64,000 nucleotides of DNA, taken from Phellopilus nigrolimitatus. Lineage: Eukaryota; Basidiomycota; Agaricomycetes; Hymenochaetales; Hymenochaetaceae. The stretch covers positions 22,880 through 86,879 of the forward strand of contig JAJOHG010000114.1 of assembly GCA_021029095.1 (NCBI GenBank), given 5' to 3'. Below are positions 1-12,478 of this stretch, one piece after another. The position numbers were made by a program, and so were the translations under genes. Every line of letters begins with the position of its first letter. Position 1 is the stretch's first letter. A model generated the notes under the pieces. The model did no database searches. It saw only the letters and a program-made list of their open reading frames with translations, and was not told where the DNA came from.

Positions 1-49
1 CGAGCGGCGTTGAAGAGGAGCGTGGGGTAGGGCGGCAAGTATGTCAGAT

Positions 50-3000
50 TCACGCCGTCGAGGTGGCAGCTTCCGTCGTTGCGGCTGGCGCGGGCTCGAC
101 GGACTCCGGGCTTGTCGGCGGCGTCGCCTCCTGCGTCTCGGCGCCGGCGCCGTTCTTCACGTTGACCCATTTCCCGGAGCCCTGCGCGGCCGCCTCCGTG
201 GTCGTCGCGGCATCGACGAGCTTGTCGACCTCCTCGTCGGTCGTCATGCTGTCCTCCGTGTCCGCGTCCGCGCCGGAGCACTCCGAGTCCGACGTGCCCG
301 GCGACGAGTCGCTCGCGTCGGTCGCTGTCTGCGTGGCGGCCGTCGATTTGGACGGGGGCGTCTCGGGCGCCGGTCTCTCGGACGCCCGCCGCTCGGCCTT
401 GGTCTTTTCCTTCTTGGCGGTTTTCTCCTCTTCCTTCTTCTCCGCCTTCTGCTGCCGCTTATCAGATCGTGCATCTTTCATCAGAGAGCGGCTACTGACC
501 TGCTTGACCTTTTCAGCCTTTTCCTCGGCCTTCTCTTTTGCGGCTTTTTCCTCGGCGTCCAACTTCTCCTTCATTTCTTTCTAAAAGGGGTAATAATACA
601 ATGAGTATGGACGACGTCACCAAGAGATATTTAGGAATTAGAAGTTTAGGCTATGGATAGACGCTGCTCACCTCCTCCTTTTCCTTCTTGAGCTTCGCCT
701 TCTGCTCGCGTTCCTTGATTATCCTTTAAAGCAAAGAAGATTATCGATATCAGTGTATCGTTCTTATCGATTGTATGCGCGTTCTCGCATGCCGGCATCG
801 ACGATAAGACTTACCATTCCGCGACCTCGTCGACAGACTCACGCGGACGTGTCTTATTCTTGAGCAGGTAACCTTGCAGGCTCGCGACCTGTTATGTTCA
901 CACCCAGAAAGAATAGAAAAGGCAAAGAAGGTAAATCTCAATACACTGCTTCTTATTATGCACTGCCCCGATCGGGCGGAAGCCGAGCGTGGAGGAGGGG
1001 GTGTACGTACGCTCATCTCGTCCTCGGGGATCTGCTCCGCGAAGCGCCGCGCAAGCGCGTTGATCTCGTCTTCCTCAAGGACCGGCACCGCGTGCGCGGA
1101 CGTCTTGCGCTTCATGCCGGGCATGTTCTTCTGCGAGATGTTCGTGCCTGGCTTTGGCTTGTCGTCTGCGGCGGCCGCGGCCGCGTTGGCGGCCGCGCTC
1201 GCAGCGGCCTCCTTCTCCTTCACCGCGCGCGAGGGGAAGAAGCACTTGAAGATGCCCTCCGCCTGCCACTTCGTCGCGTTCGTGAAGTTCACCCACACGT
1301 CCATGCGCCCCGGGCGGCTCAGCGCGGGGTCCAGGCGCTCGATGTGGTTCGTCGTCGCGAATAGAAGTCTATACAGATCGGCATTCCGTCATTTGGTGAG
1401 TATCCGATCGACCGAATAGCTTTTCACGGAAAACGAACCTGCCCTCTGCAGCCGCTACGCCGTCGAGCCCGTTTAGGAGGCCGCTCAAGCTGAGCGTCGA
1501 GCCGTCCGTCGCGCTACTGCTGCTGCTACTTTTCGTGCTCTCGGTTGTGGACGAGGTGCTCGTGGGGGTGCCAGTGGCTTTCTCATCACGAGAAACCGAA
1601 CGGGTGAATGCTGCGTCCAAGTCTTCTAGCAACAGTATGCACCTGTTTAACGGCAAATTCATGAGTGTCCCATCGATCATATTATAAGGAAGTGATGCGA
1701 ACCTCGATGGCACCTGACCCATCAGTGTCGCAAGCGTATTGTCGCTCATGCTTTAAGATTCGATGTATTAGCTTCGCATAATAGGAAACCATATAGGGCA
1801 CATACCCTTTCGACGAGAGGCTCACGACGTAGATATCAAGTCCGAGCTCTCCTGCCATGGAGTGAATGAGAGAAGTTTTCCCACTATAACCGATATCAGC
1901 AAACCGACTACCCGCACTGATACATTAGAACCAAGAGAAGGGAACAAACCTGCCAGGGACACCATGGAGAAGATATCCTCGACGGAAGGGAATTCCTAAT
2001 TGTCAAATGCATTATATTTAGAGTGCAATTTTTTTTTGAGGAGTAAGCAACTCACCCCTCTCAGCATACCAGTCTTCGGATCGAAGGAAATCACGACAGT
2101 CCGCGAGGAGCATATCCTTGACACCTGGTTCGAGGACAATGGAACTCATAGGACGCTTCTGGCGCGCTCCGTTCCAACGCCAGCTGCCGTATCTGCAAAA
2201 AGTACGAAGCGAAAGAAGCGGATCAGTAAAAAAAGAAAAAAGGAAGATGGCGGGAGTTGGTTGGAAATGGAAGGTTCAAAGCAACTGAAACACTTACGAG
2301 TCTGCCATGAATATGTGTACGCGGTGCTCGGCATCCTTTTCGTACTCTTTCTTGGCTTCGAGGACTAGTTTCTTCAGGATGTTGTTATTCCGCGCGACGA
2401 CACTATTACGGTGGCGTGAGAAAACGCCACTACTGTGCACCAAAATTTCTGAACATGCTGACCTGACTGAGAGCTCAGCGCAGTTGTGGTACCCATGGGC
2501 GCGTTTGCTTCGTGTTATCTACGCACAGGAGCCGCGTTAGTTACTTAAGGAAATCAGGAGGGAAAAGGTCCGCGCACCCTAAGCCAATGCCCGCGATAAT
2601 AGATGGTATGCGTCGTGCCTACATTAGGATTAATTTCAGTCATACTGTGCTCCGCCGCAGTGATCAAAGCTAATACGCACCGATACTGGGCATGAACGCA
2701 ACCTTCCGCTTCCGTCGGCCGTGTACAAGCGCATCCTCCTCGTCTTCCTCGCAGTCGTCATCCTCCTCGAGGTCGCCCGTTGTCGTCTGCGTGAGGCTCG
2801 CGCGTCCGACCGAGCGCGTCGTGATCTCGAACTCCCGGCTCTGGCCCCATGCAGGTTGCTAACAATGGTAAGGGGGAAAAATAGACCCGGATGTAAGCGT
2901 TTGGACTTCAAATAATTTTGCGGCCTCAGAAAATTTTGAGACTTGAGAACACTACGCGTGCCGAGCGCCCGTCACATCGCCACCGTGACTCGAAACTCCG

Positions 3001-3606
3001 ACGAGCGCCGGGTACCGGATGTCGGCACGGGATACAAGTTACATTGGAACCAGATCGTGACGACCGACGCACCTTTGACAACCAGTGCATGAGCCTTCAC
3101 GAGCAAGAAGCACATAACCGCGGGCTCGTCAGTGGCTTCACAACAAAAGAGAGGTCAAAGTCAAGAGGCGCACCAGTCGTACGGGTAGTCTTCTTGGCTA
3201 AAGTGCGCGGTCAGGAAAAATGCTGTGGAGAATGGAAAATAAGGGCACTTGTCAATTCAATTGTTTTGAAGAAAGAATGACGGTCCCAGACGGAGGGTGT
3301 CGGTGTTAGATGGCGAAGAGCGGGAAGTGGCGGATGAAGAGGATAAAAAGCGGGTACTCACAGTCAACAAATCCGTTCCACGCCGTCTTCGACACACGCC
3401 GCGCCGTCTCTACCGTCCCTCCGATGACAACCCATTTCTACAGTACGCATCCAAGAAAGCAAAAGTAGCATGAGGCGAGTTGAAAAGATAGTTAGCTCGA
3501 ATGCCCCATTCGTGGCGCTAGCACAAGAGCAGGAGCTCACGAATGTATCCTGTATTGAGCCGGCATTCATCCCCAGCGGGGAGAAAACAGATTTGAGGAG
3601 GTCCAT
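50..3606 (-). CDS. BCS1-like mitochondrial AAA ATPase
   Basis: This multi-exon gene encodes a BCS1-type AAA ATPase. Characterised members sit in the mitochondrial inner membrane and help insert the Rieske protein into complex III. The proposed start MDLLKSVFSPLG is at 3606. Exons then give WVVIGGTVETARR, FFLTAHFSQEDYPYDW, a 22-nt microexon (LMHWLSK), SREFEITTRS, TIYYRGHWLRVR and RNNNILKKLVLEAKKEY. The Walker A loop GVPGSGKTSL is split by an intron near 1900-1960. Walker B is CILLLEDLDAAF near 1600-1640, followed by LSLSGLLNGLDGV and the second region of homology, FATTNHIERLDPALSRPGRMDVWV. After the AAA core comes a long tail: an Ala-rich linker, a Lys/Glu-rich predicted coiled coil, then an acidic Ser/Thr-rich end (stop at 50-52). 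Basidiomycetes have many BCS1 paralogues, so the exact substrate is unknown. I see no lesions. Confidence 0.9.
3073..3094 (-). other. 22-nt microexon of the BCS1-like gene
   Basis: On the minus strand, a donor ends the DYPYDW exon inside the Trp codon. A 22-nt segment flanked by AG on the 5' side and GTGCG on the 3' side then restores the frame and adds LMHWLSK. It joins in phase to QPAWGQSREFE. The joined peptide matches the family pattern of a Trp-rich segment before the SREFE motif, so the microexon is well supported although it is only 22 nt. Confidence 0.75.
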
Positions 3607-3701
3607 CGCCGTTCGCAGTAGCCGCAGTAGACGGGTGAGGCAAGCTGGGGTCGGGAGGGGGAGTGCGAGAGGGAAGACGGGAGAACTACCCGGGGCAAGG
3701 A

Positions 3702-3708
3702 CTTTATA
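3702..3708 (-). promoter_or_regulatory. Candidate TATA box of the BCS1-like gene
   Basis: TATAAAG reads on the minus strand about 96 nt upstream of the proposed ATG at 3606. This distance is usual for a fungal core promoter. It is a match by sequence and position only. Confidence 0.4.
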
Positions 3709-3709
3709 T

Positions 3710-6700
3710 GTAAATGGCTAATACGCGACAGGCGAGCGCGCCTCGTGTCGGGAAACTTCTAAGCTATTCTGTGAGGAGAGCAAGCAACTTCTGCGGGCAC
3801 CGGACTGGGCTCTGGCTCTGCGGCGAGACGGACGGCAGGCTCAGGAGGCGAATCACGCTCCATTTCTAGGGCGCCTCTTACTTTTATACAGCAGGTCGTG
3901 CTCGCGACTGGAAGGAGCAATAACATAATCGGGCCTGTGCAATGAACTGTGATGGTGCATTTATGCGTAACAGAATCCAATCTCTCAGACCGAAGAGAGC
4001 TTCTGCAGGGTCGTACGTACATGGAAACACAGATAAGGAATAATAATAAAGCAGTCGTCTCATATCAGGTAACACAAATTTTGATGTGCCACATGAACAT
4101 CCCCATAGCACGCAGCAACATATGTAGGGAGAGCACAGCGGGTGTGGCATAGTGGCGACATAGACGCATATATAAGTATTCCGACGTACGCGTACGCTGC
4201 TGTGACAGACAGGCGGACGAGCTAGTCGTTTTCTTGCGTGGCAACCCGTCCTCCGGGATGCCGGTGTTGTGCCCCTGTGGCAACTCGTTTCTCTGCGAAA
4301 TGCCGCAAAAAGGGAAGGATCGCCGCTGCTGGGTTGTCGGACTGCCTCGTGGCAGTTCCAAGAAGCTTAGTATACTTTTCTTTTCTCCGTTGAAACGCAA
4401 CTTTCCGACTCTTCAAGATCCCCATATGTCTGTAGGTTTACCGGGGGGCACAAGGTGAACCCTTTTGTCCACTACAAGAAGCCAGTCTCTCGTTCTTTAC
4501 GAGTGAGGGAAACACTTTAGTACCCCAGCAGCCAAACCGAAAAACCACACCTCTGATGAACTATACCGCCGGGTCCCGACCCTTGTTAGACCACGTTGAA
4601 GGCACCATTGACTAAAACCTGCGACGGCCTTCCTTTGCATCACATCTCGGCCGAACAACCTGCGCTCCGTATACGAAACTCCCGATATCATTTTCACTCG
4701 AGTGTGAGACGTCGAGTGTGGGACGTCAAGCGGACGCGGTCCAGTGGCGCATGAGGCTAGCTTTGCCGAGGGTTGCATATCTCAGCCCCGCGGGTGTCGA
4801 TAAGACAAAAATTGCAATGATAACACACCGCATCCTCGATAACAAACCGTGATCTGCTGCGTATGACACCGGCTATCCTCTCTTTCTGCCGGGATTACAT
4901 CCCTAAGCAGCCTTGATGTGTGGTAAGAAGCTGTAAAATCAACTTTAATAGACCCTCACTTGAAACTCTCAGAGGGCGTGTGAAGCTAGCTTCCAAAAAA
5001 AAAGTATATACGTTGTTGAGCCAAGAAGTCGGGAGCCGTACAAGCGGAGCCTGGTTCGTGTGATGTAGTGGACTTAAATCTTCCAGCATCAGATCTGAGC
5101 TTCGTCGCCGAGAAAAAGAAAGAAGTATGGACTGGAGAAAAAAGTGCATCTTTGGTTCTTCGCATGTGCTCGCTTGAAGTTACCTGTGGGGACAGCGCAG
5201 TCGACCACAGACTCGGAAGAGAAGATGAACATACTTGGGACAGCCATGACACAATCTCCGACGAATCATCGCACCTCCGCAATCTATAAGTATACCCGTC
5301 CTGACCGAGTGTCCGTTCAACAAGGACGCAGCGGGAACTCGGCAACCAGCGCTCCTCATACGTCAGACTAGCGATGCCAGCTCGACCGGACGGGAACGGG
5401 AGATCTCAGAATCGCGTTTTGTCAGACAGTCACCGTGAGTCAAGAAGTAGTCATCAAAAGGCGCAACCGATGCGCTTCTTTCCTTATGCAACCGCTGGTT
5501 GGCCAGAGGATCTCCACGTAAAGCAGCCGCAGCCATGAACCGGGAACACATCTCGCGAATTCGCAACCGTCAGACACGTGGGGCGGAGAGGATTGGAGAG
5601 ATGACGTCCAAAGAAAAACGGACCAGTAACCAACGACCTTCATATCGTCAGGTGCCGTGCGCGAACCAGAGAACAAGCCACTGTGCATGGGGAATCACCG
5701 GCGAAGAGAACCCGTTCTTTGCTGCAACACGGCCCTAAAGATGCGCGGAAGCCAATATGGGAATGAGTTGACGCAATGGTTGAGCCTGGTAAGTGCTCTG
5801 CTAAAGTCGCCGAGGTGGATGAACAATAAGGAGATTGAACAACACGTTCGCTTTCTCCACAAGGGAATTTAATGACATCCGTGCCTTGTGTGTATCTGGA
5901 GTGCGGAACACAGGAGTCTATGAGTCTAGGGACTCTGATGAAGTCAGACACAGAAGACAGATGGGCATGAACGGACCACAAATGGATTTCATTTCCTAGG
6001 ACACTAGAATAATCAGTCCTATCATAATTATGACCACGGAAACAGACGAACACCGCAGAGTCCAGCGAACTCGGCGCATCAGGAAGCGCAAGATTGTCTA
6101 CAGGAGAACTGGGACATCATATCGTATCAGCTCTACACATCAGCGAAATGTCACAAATGCTTGGAAATGAAGCGCTCAGAGCACCCGATTTCGATGGTAA
6201 AACCAGATCGAACAGGATAAGCATATACTCAATCGATGCGGCGATGCAAGCGCTGGCACAAGCCTATGAACTGGCTACGAAGTAAATGGGCGACACTATG
6301 GAGCCGACAGTCGCGTCGCTTCTTCTCCAGGTCCTCTGAGCTCGAGCCTAGATTAAAACCGATTCATGAGGGATGTGAAATGAAATCACTTGACTAAGTG
6401 CGCACGCTATCTTCGAGAACACCTTATAGGGGTCATAAAAGTCGCTGCAAAATGAGTCAAAAGTACTGTCGGTGTACCTGAGGACGTCCAAAAGGCTGGC
6501 GACCGAGTGAGGGGGAGTGAGATGGTGGTCGTCGAGGAAGAAGGATGAAAAACACGAAAAACTAATTGGTGGCTCTTGATGCTCCGAACCAGATCGATGC
6601 CATCGATAACGCCTAATTCGGTAATATCACCATAAATGTTGAGGGCCGGCCGCTTCGCGTCAGACAAGGAGATGGGCAAGTGCATTAGATCATGATGGTC

Positions 6701-7426
6701 CTGCATTTGAGCAGCCCTGAAACAATCTGTTCAAAGCCCGTTTTTCAAGACTAGTTCCGTTGAGTTCGAATTTTTTCATTGTTTTTTCATGCTTGGACTC
6801 GAACACGTCCTTCTAGATGGATTGGGTTCTGGGGCTTCAATATGCGCCGGGTGAGGTATGAACGAGGGGCTACGTATACTATATGCATAGGTACATTGAC
6901 ATGGGTAACTTGATACAGGTAAGTATATGGTCGAATATGAATGGAAGCAACGTAAGCAGTAGGGCTATCCCAAGATATCACACGATCGTCGCTCGAAGAC
7001 CGTATAGTTCAAAGTATGATTTCGGGACTTCTCCTAAATCTTCCGCGCCCAGCAAACGGTCACGCTGGTTCAATCGTCGAGATGCTCGAATTACGTCCAC
7101 GTACGTCGCAGACTCTAGCTGAGTGTTGGTTTACGTCGCGATCGGCGTGAGGCAGGGTTCTTCTGCTTCCTCACGAATCGTGCCTCTATATCGGCGCGAA
7201 AATAAATTGACAGTTCGTCATGCAATTAAGACCGTGTTCAGCCGCACAATCCTAACTGTGAACTCTAAGTTAGCTACGCAGGACGTAAAAGACGATGCAC
7301 GAAGACAATAAGGAATGGAAGTACGTACCAAGATACTCGCGGGACAAATGCGGCTGACGAAGTAACTCACAAAACATTCTCATCCCATACCCAGAAACCA
7401 ATACAAGACTGCAAATATGGCCCGAA
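3710..7426. other. Intergenic region without a recognisable gene
   Basis: About 3.7 kb holds only short open frames on both strands. None gives a recognisable domain or a convincing exon chain. The longest (for example near 5640-6053 and 6407-6706 on the minus strand) have no motif I can name. It may include the 3' UTR of SYS1 and decayed mobile DNA. I found no inverted repeats, tRNA or clear tandem repeats in it. Confidence 0.4.
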
Positions 7427-8310
7427 CTAGTCCATGCGCGAGCTCTGTCCTGGTCTGCGATTCCCCATTTCAATTTCCTCGATCTCAGCGGGCGCTGTCT
7501 GTAGGCCCTCATGCATCTCACGGCGTACACAAAGCTGCTCGGCAGCGATGACCGTTGCGGCGGCCCCGATGAGCACCACGAGCCAGAAGAAGAGCGATGC
7601 GGGCAGCGCGCCGGAGTAATATGTCGTGAGCACGACGTGATTCAACAGAAGCGTTGCCGTGAAGTCGAGCACCAGGCGCGGCCGTCTGACAAGCGCGTAG
7701 AGGTAGTAGATGCTTGATTAAAAGCACCATGTCAAAATGGAATTGCGAAAGATGCGGAGAGGAGGGAGACGAGAGATGAAACGTACTCGGCGACATGCTG
7801 CGACCATCCAACAGAATGCGATGACCCATCCCCGCAACGGATCGGTGCGGCCGTCCCACTGGTAATACGAGTTGCCGTCCTTGAACGGGTCGACCCAGGA
7901 CCCAGTCCCAACTTTATGCCCACCACTGTACGCGCCTCTGAACACACTCCAGCCGCGCCGATCATCACCCTGCAGTCCGTGGACTGTTGGCCAACCCGCC
8001 ATTTCTCTCCAGTCCATCACCATACCTTCAACATCGTGTTAGCTAAGTCAAAGAGTTTTATAAGACAGGTTCAACGTGCTCACCGACATTAGCTGCACCA
8101 CCTTCGTAAGAAAGTGCGTTGGGCTCTGCGAACACCCAGAGAAGGGGAGGGATAAGAAAAGATAGCGTCAAGTAGTGTAGAGCTTGCAATGAAACGATCT
8201 TTAAAAGATGTTGGCGTCAGACTTCATTTCTTTCGAATAGTGGCCTTATGTACCTGAGAGACGATGAGGATAGGATCCCAGCCTAGCGCCCTCTGCGTCT
8301 GCCCCGCCAT
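7427..8310 (-). CDS. SYS1: SYS1-like Golgi membrane protein (apparent frame conflict)
   Basis: SYS1 is a small polytopic Golgi protein that recruits the GTPase Arl3/ARFRP1 in late-Golgi trafficking. The start MAGQTQRALGWDPILIVSQ at 8310 is the family N-terminus. Exons 8254-8310, 8084-8198 (IVSLQALHYLTLSFLIPPLLWVF) and up to 8025 (GMVMDWREMAGWP...PLRGWVIAFCWMVAA) join in phase. The last exon gives YYLYALVRRPRLVLDFTATLLLNHVVLTTYYSG, more hydrophobic helices and an acidic tail ending at 7427. Exon 3 leaves in phase 0 before GTACGT (near 7790), but the last exon needs phase 2 after its AAG acceptor. No GT-AG choice fixes this. Dropping one base in the last codons of exon 3 would restore a normal sequence, so this is a one-base error or a real frameshift. 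The start lies 216 bp from the divergent dipeptidyl peptidase gene. Confidence 0.82.
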
Positions 8311-8526
8311 CGTTGACGACGCCGAAGCGAGGAGTAGGAGGAAGAGGTCGTCGTTGTCGAAGAGCGGTGGTAACGCAAATCGTGAGAAAGACGCGTATGA
8401 ACCAGTCAGACGTCGCGTCACTCGACCAGCTGCGTTCAGCTCCGAATCCCAGCGTCCTGTTCGCTGCTGCTGCCGAACGTTCAGCTGGCCGCTACTGACA
8501 GCGACCAAGACACTGGAGTTGTCGGA
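8311..8526. promoter_or_regulatory. Short divergent promoter region (SYS1 / dipeptidyl peptidase)
   Basis: The two start codons, SYS1 at 8310 (minus) and the S9B peptidase at 8527 (plus), are only 216 bp apart and transcribed away from each other. The interval must therefore hold both core promoters and 5' UTRs. I see no strong TATA box in it. This is inferred from the layout alone. Confidence 0.4.
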
Positions 8527-11500
8527 ATGCAGTCGAACGCGTACTCTCGCTTGTCCCAGTCTGAGCTCGACAATGCGCCGTTCCTAGACTCAGAAGACCG
8601 CCCTGCTCGATATCCCGATGCTGATTCTGCTGTCAGACTCGCGAACGCGAGAGAAGAAATAAAGCAACCCCTGAGACCTCATGTCTACTATGATGATGGA
8701 CCATTCGAGGCGCCGAGTTCAGACAGCGAAGAAGAGACGCTACTTGAGAAGGATTCCGGCGCCCAGGGACGGGGAGGTGCGCATAGCCCCGGCGTGGCAG
8801 AGAGCGGCGGACTGGGTTTCGGAAAGCACAAGGTGAGCTCCCGTTAATCTGTCTGCAAACAATGCTTTGAACTTGATTTGTAGAGACGTTTAAGCCCACT
8901 CCGCTATCTGCTAATTGCCCTCACCTCTCTTCTCTTAATGGCTGTCGTTATCGGGATTTTTGCCGCGCACACTTATACAGGGACATCCTCCACGCGTCCG
9001 CGTGGGTCGAAGCAACTTACCATGGACCATGTTTTTAATGGAACATTTTCTGCACAACATTCATCATTACGGTGGGTACCTGAAGGTTAGTGCCGCCTTT
9101 GTATGTTAGAAAAGAGAGTAGTACTCACGGCGACCTTACCAGCTGGAGATGGCGTGTATGCACAGATGGATGGACGAAGAGCTGTTATCATGCTCGTCTA
9201 TCTCAAGACAAATTCGACAAGCGATTTGGTATCGCTGCAAGATATTAAAAATGTATGTGTTGTGGTTTTAATAGCCAGTTTCCTGAGTTCAATTCATTGC
9301 AGGAACAAGGTGCTTCGATTATGGTCTCGGAGTGGAAACTCTCGCCGAACATGAAATATATACTTGTTAAAACAAACTACAAAAAGGTATGTTCAGACTG
9401 CTGCTGCCATTTTTATAGCTTACATATCTAATATTTTGACAGCAATGGCGCCATTCCTCCTTTGGCAATTATTATGTGCATGACATCTCTGCGCAAACTA
9501 CGCATCCCCTTACGACGCCTTCTGACCCACCCGTGACGGCATACGCAGCTTGGAGTCCCACCGGCGAAGCGATCGCCTTTGTGCAGTCCAACGACCTGTA
9601 CATCGTCCCAGATGCCCGCTCATCAACGCGCGCGATTCGTCTCACTACGACCGGCTCGGCGACACGTTTCAATGGTGTGCCTGATTGGGTGTACGAAGAA
9701 GAAGTATTTTCCGCGGACTCTGCGCTTTGGTGGTCGCCCGACGCCGGCAAGCTCGCGTTCCTCGAGTCGGACGAGACGGACGTCGATGTGTACGCATTCC
9801 CCGTGTATAATCCCGGCTATGATGCGTCTGCGGTGCATCCATATACCGAGGAAGTCGCGATGCGCTATCCGAAGCCTGGTTATGCGAATCCGCGCGTAGA
9901 GGTGCGGGTGTTTGACCTTGAGAGTTATCTCGCCGACGAGGAGGAGGACAACGACGACGACGAAGTAGATCAGGATGACATCGATGAGCATCTGACGCGC
10001 CTTACCTGGTCGCCTCGGCAGCGTGCCAATGAATCCATCATCATCGACGTAACTTGGGTTGGCGCGGACGACTTGATCTTAAAAGAGGTCAACCGGGCGG
10101 CGGACGATGGTGCCGTTGTTTATTTTAACACTCGCATAATGGATGAGAATGACGATCTTCGAGGGAAAGTGGTTCGTAAATTAGGGAGGACCGGCGAGGA
10201 GGGCGATGACGGATGGATTGAGAGTGTAAGTTTGGAGAAACGTAACTTTACTCCTTCCATGAAGACATAGGCTAAAATGCTGCAAACAGCGCCAGTCAAT
10301 TACACCCCTCCCACCGGCGCTCGTTAGCTCACTCTCATTGAACAGTTCGGCATATCTTGACCTCGTGAATAACTCAGCTGGCTACACGCACATCGCGCTC
10401 TTTTCTCCTGCTGACAGTGGCAAGCCAATCTATGTGACGGACGGAGAATGGGAAGTCGTGGATGGCGTATTGGGCGTGGATGTGCAGGGCATCATGTCAG
10501 TGCTTGATTTAGTTTACAGGAGAAGGTAATTATCTAACTCAACCTTTTTGCTTGCGCAGATACTTCGCAGCGGCCTATCCGACCTCTACGCAGCGCACCA
10601 TCTTTGCCGCTCCAATCCCCTCCGCAGCTTCTCTCTCGATAGAAGAGTCGTCGACAATCAATTTGACTGCTCTCACTGATACCGACGCTCCTGCTTGGTA
10701 CGAGGCCAGCTTCTCTCCAGAAGCAGGGTATTATCTGCTAGGCTATCGAGGGCCCAATGTGCCGTGGCAGAGCATACTGAAAACTGGTGTATCACAGGAT
10801 GGTATGTTCTAGGCCTTTATTCCCCTAATCGTTACTCTAGAGACATTTTCGTAACCTTCAGCTATGATCTGAAGAGGAACTAATTTATCTGTATTATCTA
10901 TTCAGAATTCGAATACAAGCTAATCGAGAACGCTAAGCTGAATGCCACACTCGCCGAGTACCAGAACCCACTTATTATACACTCGACCATTGAGGTCGAC
11001 GGCTTCGGTGCGGTTCCAGCGATGTACCCTTTTCTTCTAGCGTCTATTGATATTTTTCTCGCTCACCAGAATTGAATACAATGGAGCTTCTTCCGTCCAA
11101 CTTCGATGATTCCGGGCGCACCAAGTATCCAGTCCTTTTCCGCGTTTACGGCGGGCCATATTCGCAGATGGTGCACACGCGCTTCGAGCTCGACTGGCAC
11201 GCGTACCTCGCCTGTACGCTAAAATATATTATTGTCGTGGTAGACGGGCGTGGGACGGGCTATAAGGGGCGTGCGCTGAGGAATCCGATTAGGAACAACC
11301 TTGGGTACTGGGAGACGAAAGATCAAGTCGAGGCCGCTAGGTGGGTTCTGCGCATTTATGTTGGGAGGAGTGGAATGCTGATCTGTTATCGAAGAATATG
11401 GGCGTCCAAGAAGTACGTAGATACGCAGAGGATCGGCATTTGGGGATGGGTAGGTTTCATCCTCCACACATAGAACCGAAGATTCTGATAAATGATTTAC

Positions 11501-12041
11501 TGGCAGTCCTACGGCGGTTTCATGAGTGCAAAAGTATTGGAGGCCAATGCGGGGATCCATTCGCTTGCTATGTCTGTCGCAGTATGTGTTCTTCTATTTT
11601 ATTTTACAATATCTGTTCAAACATGTTCTTCTAGCCTGTAACGAGCTGGAGACTCTACGGTCTGTTCCTTAACCTTGCTTTCACTCGATCTTATTTTCTG
11701 AATCTTCATTGTCAGACTCGATTTACACGGAGCGCTACATGTCGACTCCCTTGCACAACCCATCCGGATACGACAACGCGTCGATCTCGAACGTGACGGG
11801 GTTCTACGACGCGAACTTCCTGCTCGCGCACGGGAGCGGCGACGACAACGTGCACTTCGCGAACTCGGCGCACCTGCTCGACATGCTCACCGCCGCACAC
11901 GTGCGCGGGTTCCGCTTCCGGATGTTCACGGACAGCGACCACTCGATCAGCCGGCGCGGCGCGTATCGCGAGCTGCACGAGTGGATGACGGAGTTCTTGC
12001 TGGAGAAATGGGGAAAGGGAGGTACGCGGCGCCGATGGTGA
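8527..12041 (+). CDS. Dipeptidyl aminopeptidase, family S9B (DPP4/STE13/DAP2-like)
   Basis: This is a type II membrane serine peptidase that removes X-Pro or X-Ala dipeptides in the Golgi or vacuole. The protein starts MQSNAYSRLSQSELD, with an acidic cytosolic tail of about 100 residues. A single membrane segment follows (YLLIALTSLLLMAVVIGIF, near 8900-8960). The beta-propeller domain includes the family signature DWVYEEEVF near 9683-9710 and an acidic insert (EEEDNDDDEVDQDD). The C-terminal hydrolase domain has YPVLFRVYGGPYSQMV and DGRGTGYKG. The nucleophile motif GWSYGG is cut by an intron right before the Ser codon (11455-11507). The remaining triad residues fit GSGDDNVHFAN (Asp) and DSDHSISRRGAY (His). 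About nine introns are used, and the stop is at 12039-12041. It is transcribed divergently from SYS1. All catalytic residues are present, so it should be active. Confidence 0.92.
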
Positions 12042-12478
12042 TTTGCGATATATGTCGATTGATCTACTCGCCTTTGGTGTAAAACTATGTGCGTGGAGCC
12101 TTTGGGGGATGTAATTTATTATCTCCTTCCCCGCAGAGCCTTCTGAGCGTGCATGCGGGTATCGTCAATGGGATCAACTAGGGGGAATACAAAGCTCGTG
12201 CATTTGTCAGGGAAAAGATGTGCGCCAGAGTCCATCATGAGTGCAAAGAAACCCTATGTAACGCGACCAAGGAAAAAAGTCCAATACAGCGCCAAAAAAT
12301 TATAGTCCATGTGCAATGTCTGTGAGTCCGTTCGTTTTTCTTAGTCAGTGAGTGTCCGTCATATTAATGATAGGGTCGCGGTCATTCATATCTACAGGAG
12401 TCAGCGAGTGAGCAACAACTAAAGTGAAAGCGGGCATCGCAGGAGAAGAAAGTCACATACCACTTTTATGAGGTGAAA

